Source of the DNA: an uncultured Eubacteriales bacterium | Lineage (GTDB): Bacteria > Bacillota > Clostridia > Christensenellales > Aristaeellaceae | DNA length: 39,636 nt | Assembly: GCA_902781945.1 (NCBI GenBank) | Contig: CACZLE010000003.1 | Location: 1 to 39,636 of the forward strand | Direction of reading: 5' to 3' | Shown: in pieces, positions 16,970-24,354 of the stretch | How the letters are laid out: each line of letters begins with the position of its first letter | How positions within the stretch are numbered: the first letter of the stretch is position 1 | Position numbers and translations under genes: made by a program | Notes under the pieces: generated by a model | Seen by the model: only the letters and a program-made list of their open reading frames with translations | The model's database searches: none | Told to the model about the DNA's origin: nothing

Positions 16970-17509
16970 ATGGAAAAGAAAGAGGACCGGCGGGTGGCCA
17001 TGACAAAGCGGATGCTGAAGGACGCGCTGACAGAGATGCTCCGCAGTACGGACATTTACCATGTTTCCATTCGGGAGCTCTGCCAGCGCGCGGATGTCAA
17101 CCGCACCACCTTTTACAAGTATTACGGCAGCCCCTTTGATCTGCTGGGGGACATGGAGAAAGAGTTTCTTGATTTCCTCTCCAACGCCATCAAAGAGCAT
17201 GCCGCCAATCCTGTCCTGATCATCGAAACCGTCTGCGAGTATCTGGAAAACCATCTGGAATTCGGGCGGCTGATCATCAACAACAACGTCGATCCCCTCT
17301 TTCCGCAGAAGCTCTTTTCCCTTGCGGCTGTGCGGGAAGCCGCGTTGGCCAAGTATGCCGAGAAACAGGGTGAATCAGCCCTCGAATATCGCTTCAATTA
17401 CATCGCTTATGGCGCATACCGCGTGATTTGCGTCTGGCTGAACAAGGAAGAACGGGAATCGCCGGAACAGATATCCAAGCAATTGATCCGATTTATTCAG
17501 ATCGAATAG
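16970..17509 (+). CDS. TetR/AcrR family transcriptional regulator
   Basis: A 179-residue DNA-binding regulator. The N-terminal helix-turn-helix spans about residues 12-55 (VSIRELCQRADVNRTTFYKYYGSPFDLL, a typical TetR recognition helix with TTFYKYY). The C-terminal helical ligand domain (60-179) is of the short type common in Firmicutes. Divergent from the TauE-phytol-kinase fusion gene with an 11-bp palindrome between them, so it most likely represses that gene and itself. Start ATG 16970 kept although AAGGGAG lies 15 bases away; the GTG at 16958 is followed by a stop. An internal ATG at 17000 is an alternative. Confidence 0.85.
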   Translation: MEKKEDRRVAMTKRMLKDALTEMLRSTDIYHVSIRELCQRADVNRTTFYKYYGSPFDLLGDMEKEFLDFLSNAIKEHAANPVLIIETVCEYLENHLEFGRLIINNNVDPLFPQKLFSLAAVREAALAKYAEKQGESALEYRFNYIAYGAYRVICVWLNKEERESPEQISKQLIRFIQIE

Positions 17510-17574
17510 CCGGGGAGCATGATAAAGTACACAAATTCTACTGTACAAAAACGAATCAGAATAACGGGCATGCT

Positions 17575-18987
17575 TTATTTGGTTCCCGTCAGGGCTGTTC
17601 CGTCCACATACAGGGTAAAGCCATTGCCGATCACGTTCTCCGCGCTGCCGGAGAAGGAAGCGATATAGGTGTCGGCGGTCAGCGTCCAGGTGCTGGTTTC
17701 ATCCAGAGTCACGTTGACCGTGCCGATTTCAGACGAAACCGCGTTGCCCTTGGCGTTGGTGATTTCGCCGCTGATCGTGCCCACGAAGGCGCTGCCGTTG
17801 GTCAGATTGAGGTTCAGGGTGGAATCGTCGCCCACCAGGATCGTGCCCAGCATCGCCTGACCATCCGCGTTCAGGGTGGCGATATTGGCCGCTCCGCTCC
17901 AGCCGTCGTCGCACACGGACAGCAGCACATCGCTGCCTTCGTTGTTCAGCGCAACACCGGACAGGGTGATGACGGCGTTGGTGTTGGTCACGTGGAACAT
18001 GTGGCCGCTCAGGCTCGTCAGGCTGCCGCCGGTCATGGTGAAGGACGAGGTGCCGCTGTCGGCGTCGCCGCTCATGGACTGATAGATCATGATGGTGTCC
18101 AGGAAGGTGGCGTTGCCGTTCATGGCGGTGTTGTTGGCGGTCATGTCGCAGTCAATGAGAGTGATGGAATTTTTGCCCTCAATGCACACACCCTCGGAAA
18201 GGTTGCTGGTCAGGGTGGCGTTGCTGACGGTGATATCCGCCGTGGAATAGATGGCGGGAGAACCCAGGCCGTTGGAGGTATAGCTGCCGCCGTCCACCAC
18301 CACTGTGCCGCCGCCGCGGTCCGTGCGGATGGGGGCGGAGGACTGGCCGCTGGTTTCCACGGTCAGGTTATAGGCATAGGTGGCGCCGCCGCCCGTGGTC
18401 ATGATACCGCCGGAGCCGTTGCCGGTGGTGGTGATGGTGGAATCGGAAATGATCACGGTGGTGCCGTCGCCGGACGCGCCGTTCTGGCCGCCGTTGCCGC
18501 CGTAGCTGAACACGCCGTTGGCGCCGTCAGCATCGGAGGTGATGGTGGCATTGGAAATGGTCGTCGTGGAGCCGCCCATCACCAGCAGGGCGGCGTTGAG
18601 ACCGTAAAAGTTGCAGTTGTCGCCGCCGTTGGAATCGCCGGACTTGGACACGGTGATGCTGTCCAGGGTCACAGCCTCGGCGGTGTTCACGATCAGCGCG
18701 CTTTCGTCCACGGTTTCGGTGGCGTAGGCCTCACCGGACACGGATGCCGCTTCGGTGATTTCCGTCGCCGCCGTATATTCAAAAGAGGCTGTGCTTCCGC
18801 CCGGAGGGGTGCCGCCGCCGAAGCCGCCGTCCATGCCGCCGGAGGGCGGATCTCCCGGAGGATTGCCCGCAGGGGGCGTGCCCATGGAGCCGGAAGGGGG
18901 ATCGCCGGGAGGGTTGCCCTCGGCAAACGCGAAAGCGGTGGTCAATACCAGCATCAAAGCAATCAAAACAGCAAGCAGCTTTTTCAT
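17575..18987 (-). CDS. Secreted beta-helix, adhesin-like protein
   Basis: A 470-residue exported protein. A clear signal peptide ends at AFAFA-EG (about residue 22). Residues 24-65 are a Gly/Pro-rich low-complexity stretch with two copies of GNPPGDPPSG. The rest (70-470) consists of repeated short beta-strand turns rich in Thr, Ser, Gly and Asn (for example ITLIDCDMTANNTAMNGNATF), typical of right-handed parallel beta-helix cell-surface proteins. No LPXTG motif or membrane anchor at the C-terminus, so it is released or held non-covalently. Start has GAGGAGG 9 bases upstream. Exact ligand unknown; annotated in relatives as carbohydrate-binding or adhesin-like. Confidence 0.8.
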   Translation of the reverse strand: MKKLLAVLIALMLVLTTAFAFAEGNPPGDPPSGSMGTPPAGNPPGDPPSGGMDGGFGGGTPPGGSTASFEYTAATEITEAASVSGEAYATETVDESALIVNTAEAVTLDSITVSKSGDSNGGDNCNFYGLNAALLVMGGSTTTISNATITSDADGANGVFSYGGNGGQNGASGDGTTVIISDSTITTTGNGSGGIMTTGGGATYAYNLTVETSGQSSAPIRTDRGGGTVVVDGGSYTSNGLGSPAIYSTADITVSNATLTSNLSEGVCIEGKNSITLIDCDMTANNTAMNGNATFLDTIMIYQSMSGDADSGTSSFTMTGGSLTSLSGHMFHVTNTNAVITLSGVALNNEGSDVLLSVCDDGWSGAANIATLNADGQAMLGTILVGDDSTLNLNLTNGSAFVGTISGEITNAKGNAVSSEIGTVNVTLDETSTWTLTADTYIASFSGSAENVIGNGFTLYVDGTALTGTK

Positions 18988-19001
18988 CGTCGTTTCCTCC
19001 T

Positions 19002-19065
19002 CTGTCAGGGGCCTTTCCCTCCTGACAGGGATATGCTATCAAAGAAAGCTTAAAGGGAGCTTAAA
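19002..19065 (-). promoter_or_regulatory. Regulatory leader of the beta-helix gene: direct repeats and 5'-UTR hairpin
   Basis: Minus strand shows TTTAAGCT twice with an 11-base period (19058-19065 and 19047-19054), about 8 bases before a weak TAGCAT (-10-like). This spacing is typical for OmpR/PhoB-type activators. Just before the ribosome site, CTGTCAGG (19021-19028) pairs with CCTGACAG (19002-19009). The regulator is not in the window. Confidence 0.4.
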
Positions 19066-19471
19066 ACTGGCGTATTATAAATGATAAAGCATATGCCAGG
19101 AATCCGGCGCAGGTAGCGAAGGCAGCACCTGTTGTGCAATCTCCGGTATCCTCATGCACGCTTTCGCAGGCAATGCCGTTGTCCATGCGTGTGGCCCGCA
19201 AGTGGCGCAGGGCTTCTTGATGATGCCCGGAAAGCAGGCTGTTGCAGATGGACAGCACCCACGGATGGGGCGCGTGTTTGCAGCCGATTTCGGCAATGGG
19301 GTGCCCGGCAAAGGATAGGGGATAGCTTTCCTCCCGGATGAGGGAAACGGTGGCTTGCCAGACGGGATCATCGGCGGCATAGAAGCCGTAAAAGGGCAGC
19401 AATTGCAGGCTGCCCGGCGGCTTGTCGTAAAAACCCTTAAGCACATTGCCTTTGGCTTCCGCAATTTCCAT
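19061..19471 (-). pseudogene. C-terminal remnant of an (alpha/alpha)6-barrel glycosidase (GH125-like?)
   Basis: 136 codons starting MEIAEAKGNVLKGFYDKP. The text reads as the end of a larger glycosidase: GSLQLLPFYGF, EIGCKHAPHPWVLS, MDNGIACESVHEDTGD, AAFATCAGFLAYAL. This recalls GH125/GH15-type six-hairpin enzymes, but I cannot fix the family. There is no ribosome site before the ATG, and an in-frame TAA lies 15-17 bases upstream of it, just before the tRNA cluster; so the N-terminal two thirds have been lost. No signal peptide. Probably not expressed as an enzyme. Confidence 0.5.
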
Positions 19472-19534
19472 AACTTTCGTGCTCGTATTTTACTCTCTGC
19501 GAATCCTGCCTACCCCAACATTTGACAAAGAGCC

Positions 19535-19566
19535 AAAAAAACACCCGAAATCGCAATGATTTCGGG
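19535..19566 (-). terminator. Terminator following the tRNA-end-bounded element
   Basis: Minus strand: 9-bp stem CCCGAAATC/GATTTCGGG (19558-19566 with 19544-19552), 5-base loop, then seven T (19535-19541). Confidence 0.8.
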
Positions 19567-19570
19567 CATT

Positions 19571-19681
19571 TGGTGCCCCATCAGGGACTCGACTTCGCCT
19601 GCGGGCGAAGGCCGTTCGCGGCTCTGAGGCCGCACTGCGGCCTCATTCACTACCGCTCTGTTCGAGCCCTTCGGTGTACCA
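19571..19681. repeat. Hairpin element bounded by outward-facing tRNA 3'-end-like sequences
   Basis: Left end, read on the minus strand, is TCGAGTCCCTGATGGGGCACCA-like (19571-19592), nearly the T-arm/acceptor/CCA of the adjacent tRNA-Lys(CTT). Right end, read on the plus strand, is TTCGAGCCCTTCGGTGTACCA-like (19661-19681). Between are three perfect hairpins: CTTCGCC/GGCGAAG (19593-19610), GCCG-TTCG-CGGC with a UUCG tetraloop (19611-19622), and GAGGCCGC/GCGGCCTC (19626-19644). Not a tRNA: no anticodon arm. Lies between two terminators. Confidence 0.6.
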
Positions 19682-19685
19682 AACG

Positions 19686-19707
19686 AAAAACCCCGCCAAA
19701 GGCGGGG
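19686..19707 (-). terminator. Terminator of the tRNA operon
   Basis: Minus strand: CCCCGCC TTT GGCGGGG (19691-19707) followed by TTTTT (19686-19690), directly after tRNA-Lys(CTT). Confidence 0.85.
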
Positions 19708-19716
19708 CATTTCATC

Positions 19717-19792
19717 TGGTGCACCATCAGGGACTCGAACCCGGGACACCCTGATTAAGAGTCAGGTGCTCTACCAACTGAGCTAATGGTGC
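19717..19792 (-). tRNA. tRNA-Lys(CTT)
   Basis: Full cloverleaf on the minus strand with anticodon CTT in loop CTCTTAA, T-loop TTCGAGT and encoded 3' CCA. Last tRNA of the eight-gene operon. Confidence 0.95.
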
Positions 19793-19800
19793 ATAATTGC

Positions 19801-19874
19801 TGGAGCGGGTGATGGGAATCGAACCCACATAGCCAGCTTGGAAGGCTGGAACTCTGCCATTGAGTTACACCCGC
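19801..19874 (-). tRNA. tRNA-Gly(TCC)
   Basis: Cloverleaf with acceptor GCGGGTG/CACCCGC, anticodon TCC in loop CTTCCAA, T-loop TTCGATT, encoded CCA. Confidence 0.95.
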
Positions 19875-19895
19875 AGGAGAGCTCGCAGGGGATAG

Positions 19896-19971
19896 TGGAG
19901 CGGTAGACGAGGCTCGGACTCGCGACCTCAACCTTGGCAAGGTTGCGCTCTACCAACTGAGCTACTACCGC
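19896..19971 (-). tRNA. tRNA-Gly(GCC), with altered T-loop
   Basis: Acceptor GCGGTAG/CTACCGC, anticodon GCC in loop TTGCCAA, encoded CCA. The T-loop reads TCCGAGC (19912-19918) rather than TTCGANN, so position 55, normally pseudouridine, is C. The T-stem is intact (one G-T pair). The tRNA otherwise looks functional. Confidence 0.93.
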
Positions 19972-19976
19972 ATAAG

Positions 19977-20060
19977 TGGTGCGGACGAAGAGACTTGAAC
20001 TCTTACGTCGTTAGACACCAGATCCTAAGTCTGGCGCGTCTGCCATTCCGCCACGCCCGC
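19977..20060 (-). tRNA. tRNA-Leu(TAG)
   Basis: 84 bases with the long variable arm of class II tRNAs, anticodon TAG in loop CTTAGGA, T-loop TTCAAGT, encoded CCA. Confidence 0.95.
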
Positions 20061-20089
20061 AAGACTCCAGGACCAAATTCCGAAGGGGA

Positions 20090-20165
20090 TGGTGACCCAT
20101 CGGAGATTCGAACTCCGGACACCTTGATTAAAAGTCAAGTGCTCTACCACCTGAGCTAATGGGTC
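20090..20165 (-). tRNA. tRNA-Lys(TTT)
   Basis: Cloverleaf with acceptor GACCCAT/ATGGGTC, anticodon TTT in loop CTTTTAA, encoded CCA. Confidence 0.95.
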
Positions 20166-20168
20166 ATT

Positions 20169-20243
20169 TGGCAGGGGTGGCAGGGTTCGAACCTACGAAT
20201 CAGGGAGTCAAAGTCCCTTGCCTTACCGCTTGGCTACACCCCT
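20169..20243 (-). tRNA. tRNA-Gln(TTG)
   Basis: Acceptor AGGGGTG/CACCCCT, anticodon TTG in loop CTTTGAC, T-loop TTCGAAC, encoded CCA. Confidence 0.95.
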
Positions 20244-20275
20244 ATAAAGGAGACATGCCAACCGAGAGGAGAAAA

Positions 20276-20352
20276 TGGGGTGGGTAGTGGGAGTCGAACC
20301 CACGATATCCAGAGCCACAATCTGGCGCTCTAACCACTGAACTATACCCACC
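20276..20352 (-). tRNA. tRNA-His(GTG)
   Basis: Acceptor GTGGGTA/TACCCAC plus the extra 5' G (-1) opposite C73 that is diagnostic of tRNA-His; anticodon GTG in loop TTGTGGC; encoded CCA. Confidence 0.95.
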
Positions 20353-20361
20353 ATAAAGGGT

Positions 20362-20438
<77 letters not shown>

Positions 20439-20491
20439 AGGCCGCTGTCGGGGAGTGTCGGGGGATTTGTTTTCCCTGCTGACAGGTATAG

Positions 20492-20520
20492 ATATTATCA
20501 CAAATGGGATCGGATGTCAA
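20492..20520 (-). promoter_or_regulatory. Promoter of the eight-tRNA operon
   Basis: Minus strand: perfect TTGACA (20515-20520), 17-base spacer, TAATAT (20492-20497), about 54 bases before tRNA-Arg. Confidence 0.85.
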
Positions 20521-20559
20521 CCCTTTTTTGAAAATTTTTAATATAATTTGCGGCGGTGC

Positions 20560-23379
20560 TCAATCCTTGCGATCAAAGGTCAGGGTGTCGCCGACGGTCA
20601 GCTCGCTGTCCGCCTGGATGCGGCGGAGGATGCGGGCCTTGTCCGCACCCATGGCCGGAACGGGACAGAAATCGGTATCGCCGTCCTGTGCGCCGCTGGT
20701 CATCAGCGGGATCAGGGTGGCCTTGACGCCATCGCACTGCCCGCGGGTGAAATGCAGGGTGAGCCGCGCCGCCAGGCCGTCGTAGTCGGTGGGGTGCAGG
20801 TTGCCGCCAAAGACGAAGTTGCCCAGACTGTAGAAGATGGGCTTGCCGCCGTAGCTTTCGATGCCCTGCACCACGTGGGGATGGGTGCCCACGATGCAGT
20901 CCGCGCCCGCGTCCAGGATGGCGTGGGCCATCTCGGTCTGGAAGGCGTTGTGGTTAGCTTCGTATTCCGTGCCGAAATGGCAGGCGTAAAGGATATAGCT
21001 GCATCCGGCGTCGCGCAGGGCCTGGATCTCCCGGGCGGGCTGGCCGCGGTCCTGTTTCCAGATGGTCTCCCGGATGCCGCCAAAGCCGATTTTGACGCCG
21101 TCCTTTTCGTAGATCCAGGTATGGGTGTAGCCGCTGTAGCTGACGCCTGCGGCGGTCAGGGCGGCCCGGGTGCTGCTGCGTCCGGTGAAGCCGTAATCGA
21201 TATAATGGTTGTTGGCGATGTTCACGTGCTCCACGGAGGCGGACGTGAGGATCTCCGTGAAGGCCGTGGGCCCGCGGAAGTTGTACAGGCGGCCCTCGGT
21301 TTTGTCCTGGCTGTCGTCCTTCAGCACGCATTCCAGGTTGAGATAGGTCACGTCGTCCGCGGCGAACAGGTCGGCAAAATTGCGCAGGGGATAGGCGTAT
21401 CCCTGGGCCGCCACCACGGAATCAAAGGAATCCGCCTGGCGGCGCACGCTGTCCTCGCTGCCCAGCAGGGCGTCCCCGGCCAGGGTGATGACGATGCTGG
21501 TCTCCGGCGGCGGCGTGGGCGTGGGGGAGGGCGTTGGAATCTGGGTGGGCGTGGCCGTGGGAGGGATCGTTGCCGTGGGGACGGGGGTGGGGGTGCTCAC
21601 GGGCACGGGCGTGGCCGTGGGCGCGGACAGAGCGTCGGCGCTCCACAGGACGGCGTAGGTCTTTTCGCCCACCATGCCGTCGGCGCTGAGACGGTTGGTT
21701 TTCTGGAAGGCGATCACGGCCTGCTCGGTGGCTCCGCCGAATACGCCGTCCAGCTCATCTTTATAATAGCCCAAAGCCGCCAGCCGTTCCTGCAATTGCA
21801 GCACCCGCACGCCCCGGGATTTGTAGGACAGCAGGCCCGCGTAGGCGGGCTCCGGGGTGGCGGTGATTTCCGGGGTGGGCGTGGGAACGGGCGTCGCCGT
21901 GGGCTCCGGGGTGAATGTGGGCACGGGGGAGGCCGTGGGCGTGACAGTGGGAGTGGGGGAAGGCGCGGCGGTGGGCTCCAGGGCAGCCCGCAGGGCGGCG
22001 CGGTTCTCCGGGTCGTCCAGCACCAGCACCTTGGTGTTATAGGGGATATGGGTCCACAGCCAGTAGACGTTCAGCCCATTTTCGCCGGGAGCGGGGTCCA
22101 CCCGCACACAGCCGTGGCTGGCCTTCTGGCCCAGATACTGCGCCTGTCCGCTGTAATTCAGCTTGGCCCCATCCAGCTTGCAGCCCAGGGAATGGATCAG
22201 GTTGCCGCCGTCGATGCGCAGCACATAATTGTATTGATAGCCTTCATCGTGGAACAGCAGGCTGCGGTCCGTGGTCAAAAAGGCCCCTGCCAGGGTTTCC
22301 CGGAAGAGCTTGCCCTTGATGGGCAGGCCGGTGGAAACGGCCACCGTTCCCAGCTTTTCCCCGTCCTGCCATACGGTCAGGGTCTGGGCATTCTTGTCCA
22401 CCACGATGCCGTAATGGCCGTTGGGAATCACGTTTTTGAGCTTGTTCGCGGGCACATAGCCCTCCACATAGTCGCCATCCTCCTGCCGCCAGGTGCCCAC
22501 GCGGGCAAAGCCCTGCACGTCGGGCTCCAGCACCAGCACGGCGTGGCTCTGTCCATGCAGGGTACCCAGCACGCCGCTGGAGGTGCTGGGACCGGCGTAG
22601 ATATTCTGATGCTGCAACTTGCCGATGTCCACCACCGTCACCGGGGCCATGAGGCAGGCCCAGGTATCGGCCTCGTTGGCAGGCAGGAACAGCGCCGGAT
22701 CGCTGACGCCCACCGGCGGGATCTGCGGCGCGGTATCCTTGACCTCCAGGGGGATGACCACGGGCTCCTGGGGGCCGTTCTTTACGGAAAAGGTCAGGGT
22801 ATAGCGCCCCGGGGCCACATTGCGGCCCTCCAATTGGCCGTTCCAGCTGAAGATGTGGGGCAGGCCGTCACTGGGCTCCAGGGACCAGGTTTTGAGATGG
22901 GTTTCGGGCGCGTCAGCCTCCGCCAGCTGCACGTGGATCAGCCCGCTGCCCGTCAGCAGGTAGTTGACCAGGAAGCCGTCGTAACCGGCGTGCACCACCT
23001 CCCCGGAGGGGATGCAGTATTGCAGGGCCGTCAAGGGCGCGGAGACGCGCACCACGGCCTCCGCATGATAGGCGCTCTGCGCTGTGACCAGGTGCGCGCT
23101 CAGTGAATAATGGCCTCGGGCAGGCGCTTCGCCGTTGGTGGTCAGTCCGTCCCAGGGGATCTCTATCTTCCCCGCCTGCACCTGCTGCCGGGCGATCTCA
23201 TAGCGGATGTAGGCGTCCGCCACCGTGAGGGTCAGTTCGCCCGCCTCCGGCACGTCCAGGGAAAGGACATGCTCCCCGTAGGGGCTGATCCGCTCCGGCG
23301 CTGTGAGGGTCAGGACCGGCTCCTCCGCAAAAGCCCAAACCGGAAGCAGCAAAAGCATCAAAAACAGGATTTTCTTCAT
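20560..23379 (-). CDS. Secreted L,D-transpeptidase / peptidoglycan-binding / CapA-type phosphatase fusion
   Basis: A 939-residue exported envelope protein. Order: signal peptide (to AFA-EE, about 18); two FlgD-Ig-like beta domains (20-215); an SH3-like segment (about 260-325); a YkuD L,D-transpeptidase domain (about 330-460) with the catalytic motif SHGCVRV; a Pro-Thr linker; a PG_binding_1 domain (about 525-585) with LQERLAALGYYKDELDGVFG; a second Pro-Thr linker; and a CapA/PgsA-type metallophosphatase-like domain (about 645-920) with GDALLG, NLEC, NNHYIDYG, CHFGTEYE and GTHPHVVQG. The first enzyme would make 3-3 cross-links in peptidoglycan; CapA-type domains act in poly-gamma-glutamate capsule systems or on unknown phosphoesters. 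All active-site motifs look intact. Start has GAAGGA about 6 bases upstream. Confidence 0.88.
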   Translation of the reverse strand: MKKILFLMLLLLPVWAFAEEPVLTLTAPERISPYGEHVLSLDVPEAGELTLTVADAYIRYEIARQQVQAGKIEIPWDGLTTNGEAPARGHYSLSAHLVTAQSAYHAEAVVRVSAPLTALQYCIPSGEVVHAGYDGFLVNYLLTGSGLIHVQLAEADAPETHLKTWSLEPSDGLPHIFSWNGQLEGRNVAPGRYTLTFSVKNGPQEPVVIPLEVKDTAPQIPPVGVSDPALFLPANEADTWACLMAPVTVVDIGKLQHQNIYAGPSTSSGVLGTLHGQSHAVLVLEPDVQGFARVGTWRQEDGDYVEGYVPANKLKNVIPNGHYGIVVDKNAQTLTVWQDGEKLGTVAVSTGLPIKGKLFRETLAGAFLTTDRSLLFHDEGYQYNYVLRIDGGNLIHSLGCKLDGAKLNYSGQAQYLGQKASHGCVRVDPAPGENGLNVYWLWTHIPYNTKVLVLDDPENRAALRAALEPTAAPSPTPTVTPTASPVPTFTPEPTATPVPTPTPEITATPEPAYAGLLSYKSRGVRVLQLQERLAALGYYKDELDGVFGGATEQAVIAFQKTNRLSADGMVGEKTYAVLWSADALSAPTATPVPVSTPTPVPTATIPPTATPTQIPTPSPTPTPPPETSIVITLAGDALLGSEDSVRRQADSFDSVVAAQGYAYPLRNFADLFAADDVTYLNLECVLKDDSQDKTEGRLYNFRGPTAFTEILTSASVEHVNIANNHYIDYGFTGRSSTRAALTAAGVSYSGYTHTWIYEKDGVKIGFGGIRETIWKQDRGQPAREIQALRDAGCSYILYACHFGTEYEANHNAFQTEMAHAILDAGADCIVGTHPHVVQGIESYGGKPIFYSLGNFVFGGNLHPTDYDGLAARLTLHFTRGQCDGVKATLIPLMTSGAQDGDTDFCPVPAMGADKARILRRIQADSELTVGDTLTFDRKD

Positions 23380-23394
23380 GCGTCATCCTTCATT

Positions 23395-23430
23395 GAAAAA
23401 ATCAGCCTTCCCCATGGATCGGGGAAGGCT
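23395..23430 (-). terminator. Terminator after the 247-residue secreted protein gene
   Basis: Minus strand: AGCCTTCCCC (23421-23430) pairs with GGGGAAGGCT (23404-23413), 7-base loop, then GATTTTTTC. It separates this gene from the Ldt-CapA gene, which then needs read-through or a promoter I did not find. Confidence 0.85.
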
Positions 23431-23447
23431 GTGTGTTTACCGTCCGC

Positions 23448-24191
23448 TCATTCCTGGGGCAGCGCCTTGATGGAGCTGTGGATGGCGTCGTAGATCTTCA
23501 TATAGCTGCTGTTGTACCAGCCGGGGCAGGAGATGTGAAGGGTGAGCCGCTGGGTGTCGCTGATGATGGCCATGTGCACGCGCCCGCGAACGATGGTGCC
23601 GTCCGCCAGCACGCCGCGGTAGTTGTTGTAATAGCCCGTGCCGTTCATCAGCTTTTTGCTGGCGGCCTTGTAGGTCTCCCAGGTGGTGTAGGAAGCGCCT
23701 TCATTTTCCAGGAACCGCGCCAGGTCGTTTTTCAGGTCGTTGGCGCTGTAAGTCTTGGTGATGCCGGAAACTTCCAGCGTGATGGTGCAGGGATAGTTGT
23801 CCTTCACGGCGGCGGCGGGCTCGGTCAGGATGTATTTGCCGCTGATGTTCTCGTTGATCTCATAGCCCACGGCGGACTTGAAAGAAATGCCCAGCTTATT
23901 GGAAATGTACTCGCCGAAGGTGAAGGTCAGCTCCGGACGGGGAGTGGGGGTGGGCATATCGATGGGATCGATGGGGATGGGCGTGGCGCCCGCGTAGATC
24001 CGGTTCACCGACGCGGCGGCGGCCACGGCGGCGCCGTCCTCCTCGGTGGCGGGATTGTAGGAAAGCTGCGAGGGCGCGGCGGTGGGCAGATTGTCCAGCG
24101 GGGACACCTGACCGCCCTCCGCCCGAGCCAGCGCAAAGACGCACAGCGTCATCACCAGCATCAAAGCATAAAGCATCAGATTTTTCTTCAT
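23448..24191 (-). CDS. Secreted protein of unknown function
   Basis: A 247-residue exported protein. Signal peptide to ALARA-EGG (about residue 25), a short disordered Pro-Thr segment (DMPTPTPRPE, about 80-90), then a mixed alpha/beta domain (90-247) with alternating aromatic and charged residues. No lipobox, anchor or recognised motif. Start MKKNLMLY is preceded by GGAGGG 9 bases upstream; the frame stays open further upstream but without a ribosome site. It shares the style of the Ldt-CapA protein encoded next (same strand, similar linker), suggesting a cell-envelope role, which is inference. Confidence 0.75.
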   Translation of the reverse strand: MKKNLMLYALMLVMTLCVFALARAEGGQVSPLDNLPTAAPSQLSYNPATEEDGAAVAAAASVNRIYAGATPIPIDPIDMPTPTPRPELTFTFGEYISNKLGISFKSAVGYEINENISGKYILTEPAAAVKDNYPCTITLEVSGITKTYSANDLKNDLARFLENEGASYTTWETYKAASKKLMNGTGYYNNYRGVLADGTIVRGRVHMAIISDTQRLTLHISCPGWYNSSYMKIYDAIHSSIKALPQE

Positions 24192-24258
24192 GGCTGAAAA
24201 CCCTCCATCAGGATGTACAGGACCAAGCGAATAACAGCCCATGATTGAGCTTTATACA

Positions 24259-24287
24259 ATTGTAATAGATTTGAAACACTTTGTCAA
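24259..24287 (-). promoter_or_regulatory. Promoter of the 247-residue secreted protein gene
   Basis: Minus strand: perfect TTGACA (24282-24287), 17-base spacer, TACAAT (24259-24264), 68 bases before the start codon. Confidence 0.8.
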
Positions 24288-24309
24288 GCAATTTTTACAA
24301 TTTGATGAG

Positions 24310-24352
24310 GGGGGAGAACGCGCTTTCCGAAGGAAGCGAGACCCCCTTTTTT
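24310..24352. terminator. Stem-loop with T-run on the plus strand, past the LtaS-like gene
   Basis: GGGGG (24310-24314) pairs with CCCCC (24342-24346), inner CGCTTTCC/GGAAGCG, then TTTTTT on the plus strand. It stands between two minus-strand genes, where it probably ends the LtaS-like transcript, although its T-run points the other way. Confidence 0.5.
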
Positions 24353-24354
24353 AC

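Noticed and set aside
17510..17574. Terminator between TetR and the beta-helix gene
   Set aside because: No convincing stem with T-run found in this 65-base gap.
19522..19758. Small plus-strand open frame over the tRNA-end element and tRNA-Lys
   Set aside because: Its translated text (IRDSNPG) is the usual false peptide read from tRNA antisense; structure explains the region.
21520..22000. Repetitive tracts in the Ldt-CapA gene suggesting tandem repeats or CRISPR
   Set aside because: They encode Pro-Thr linkers (TPTP-type codons); spacing is irregular and there are no spacer units.
20548..23106. 852-codon open frame on the plus strand
   Set aside because: Antisense shadow of the Ldt-CapA gene, whose motifs are unmistakable.
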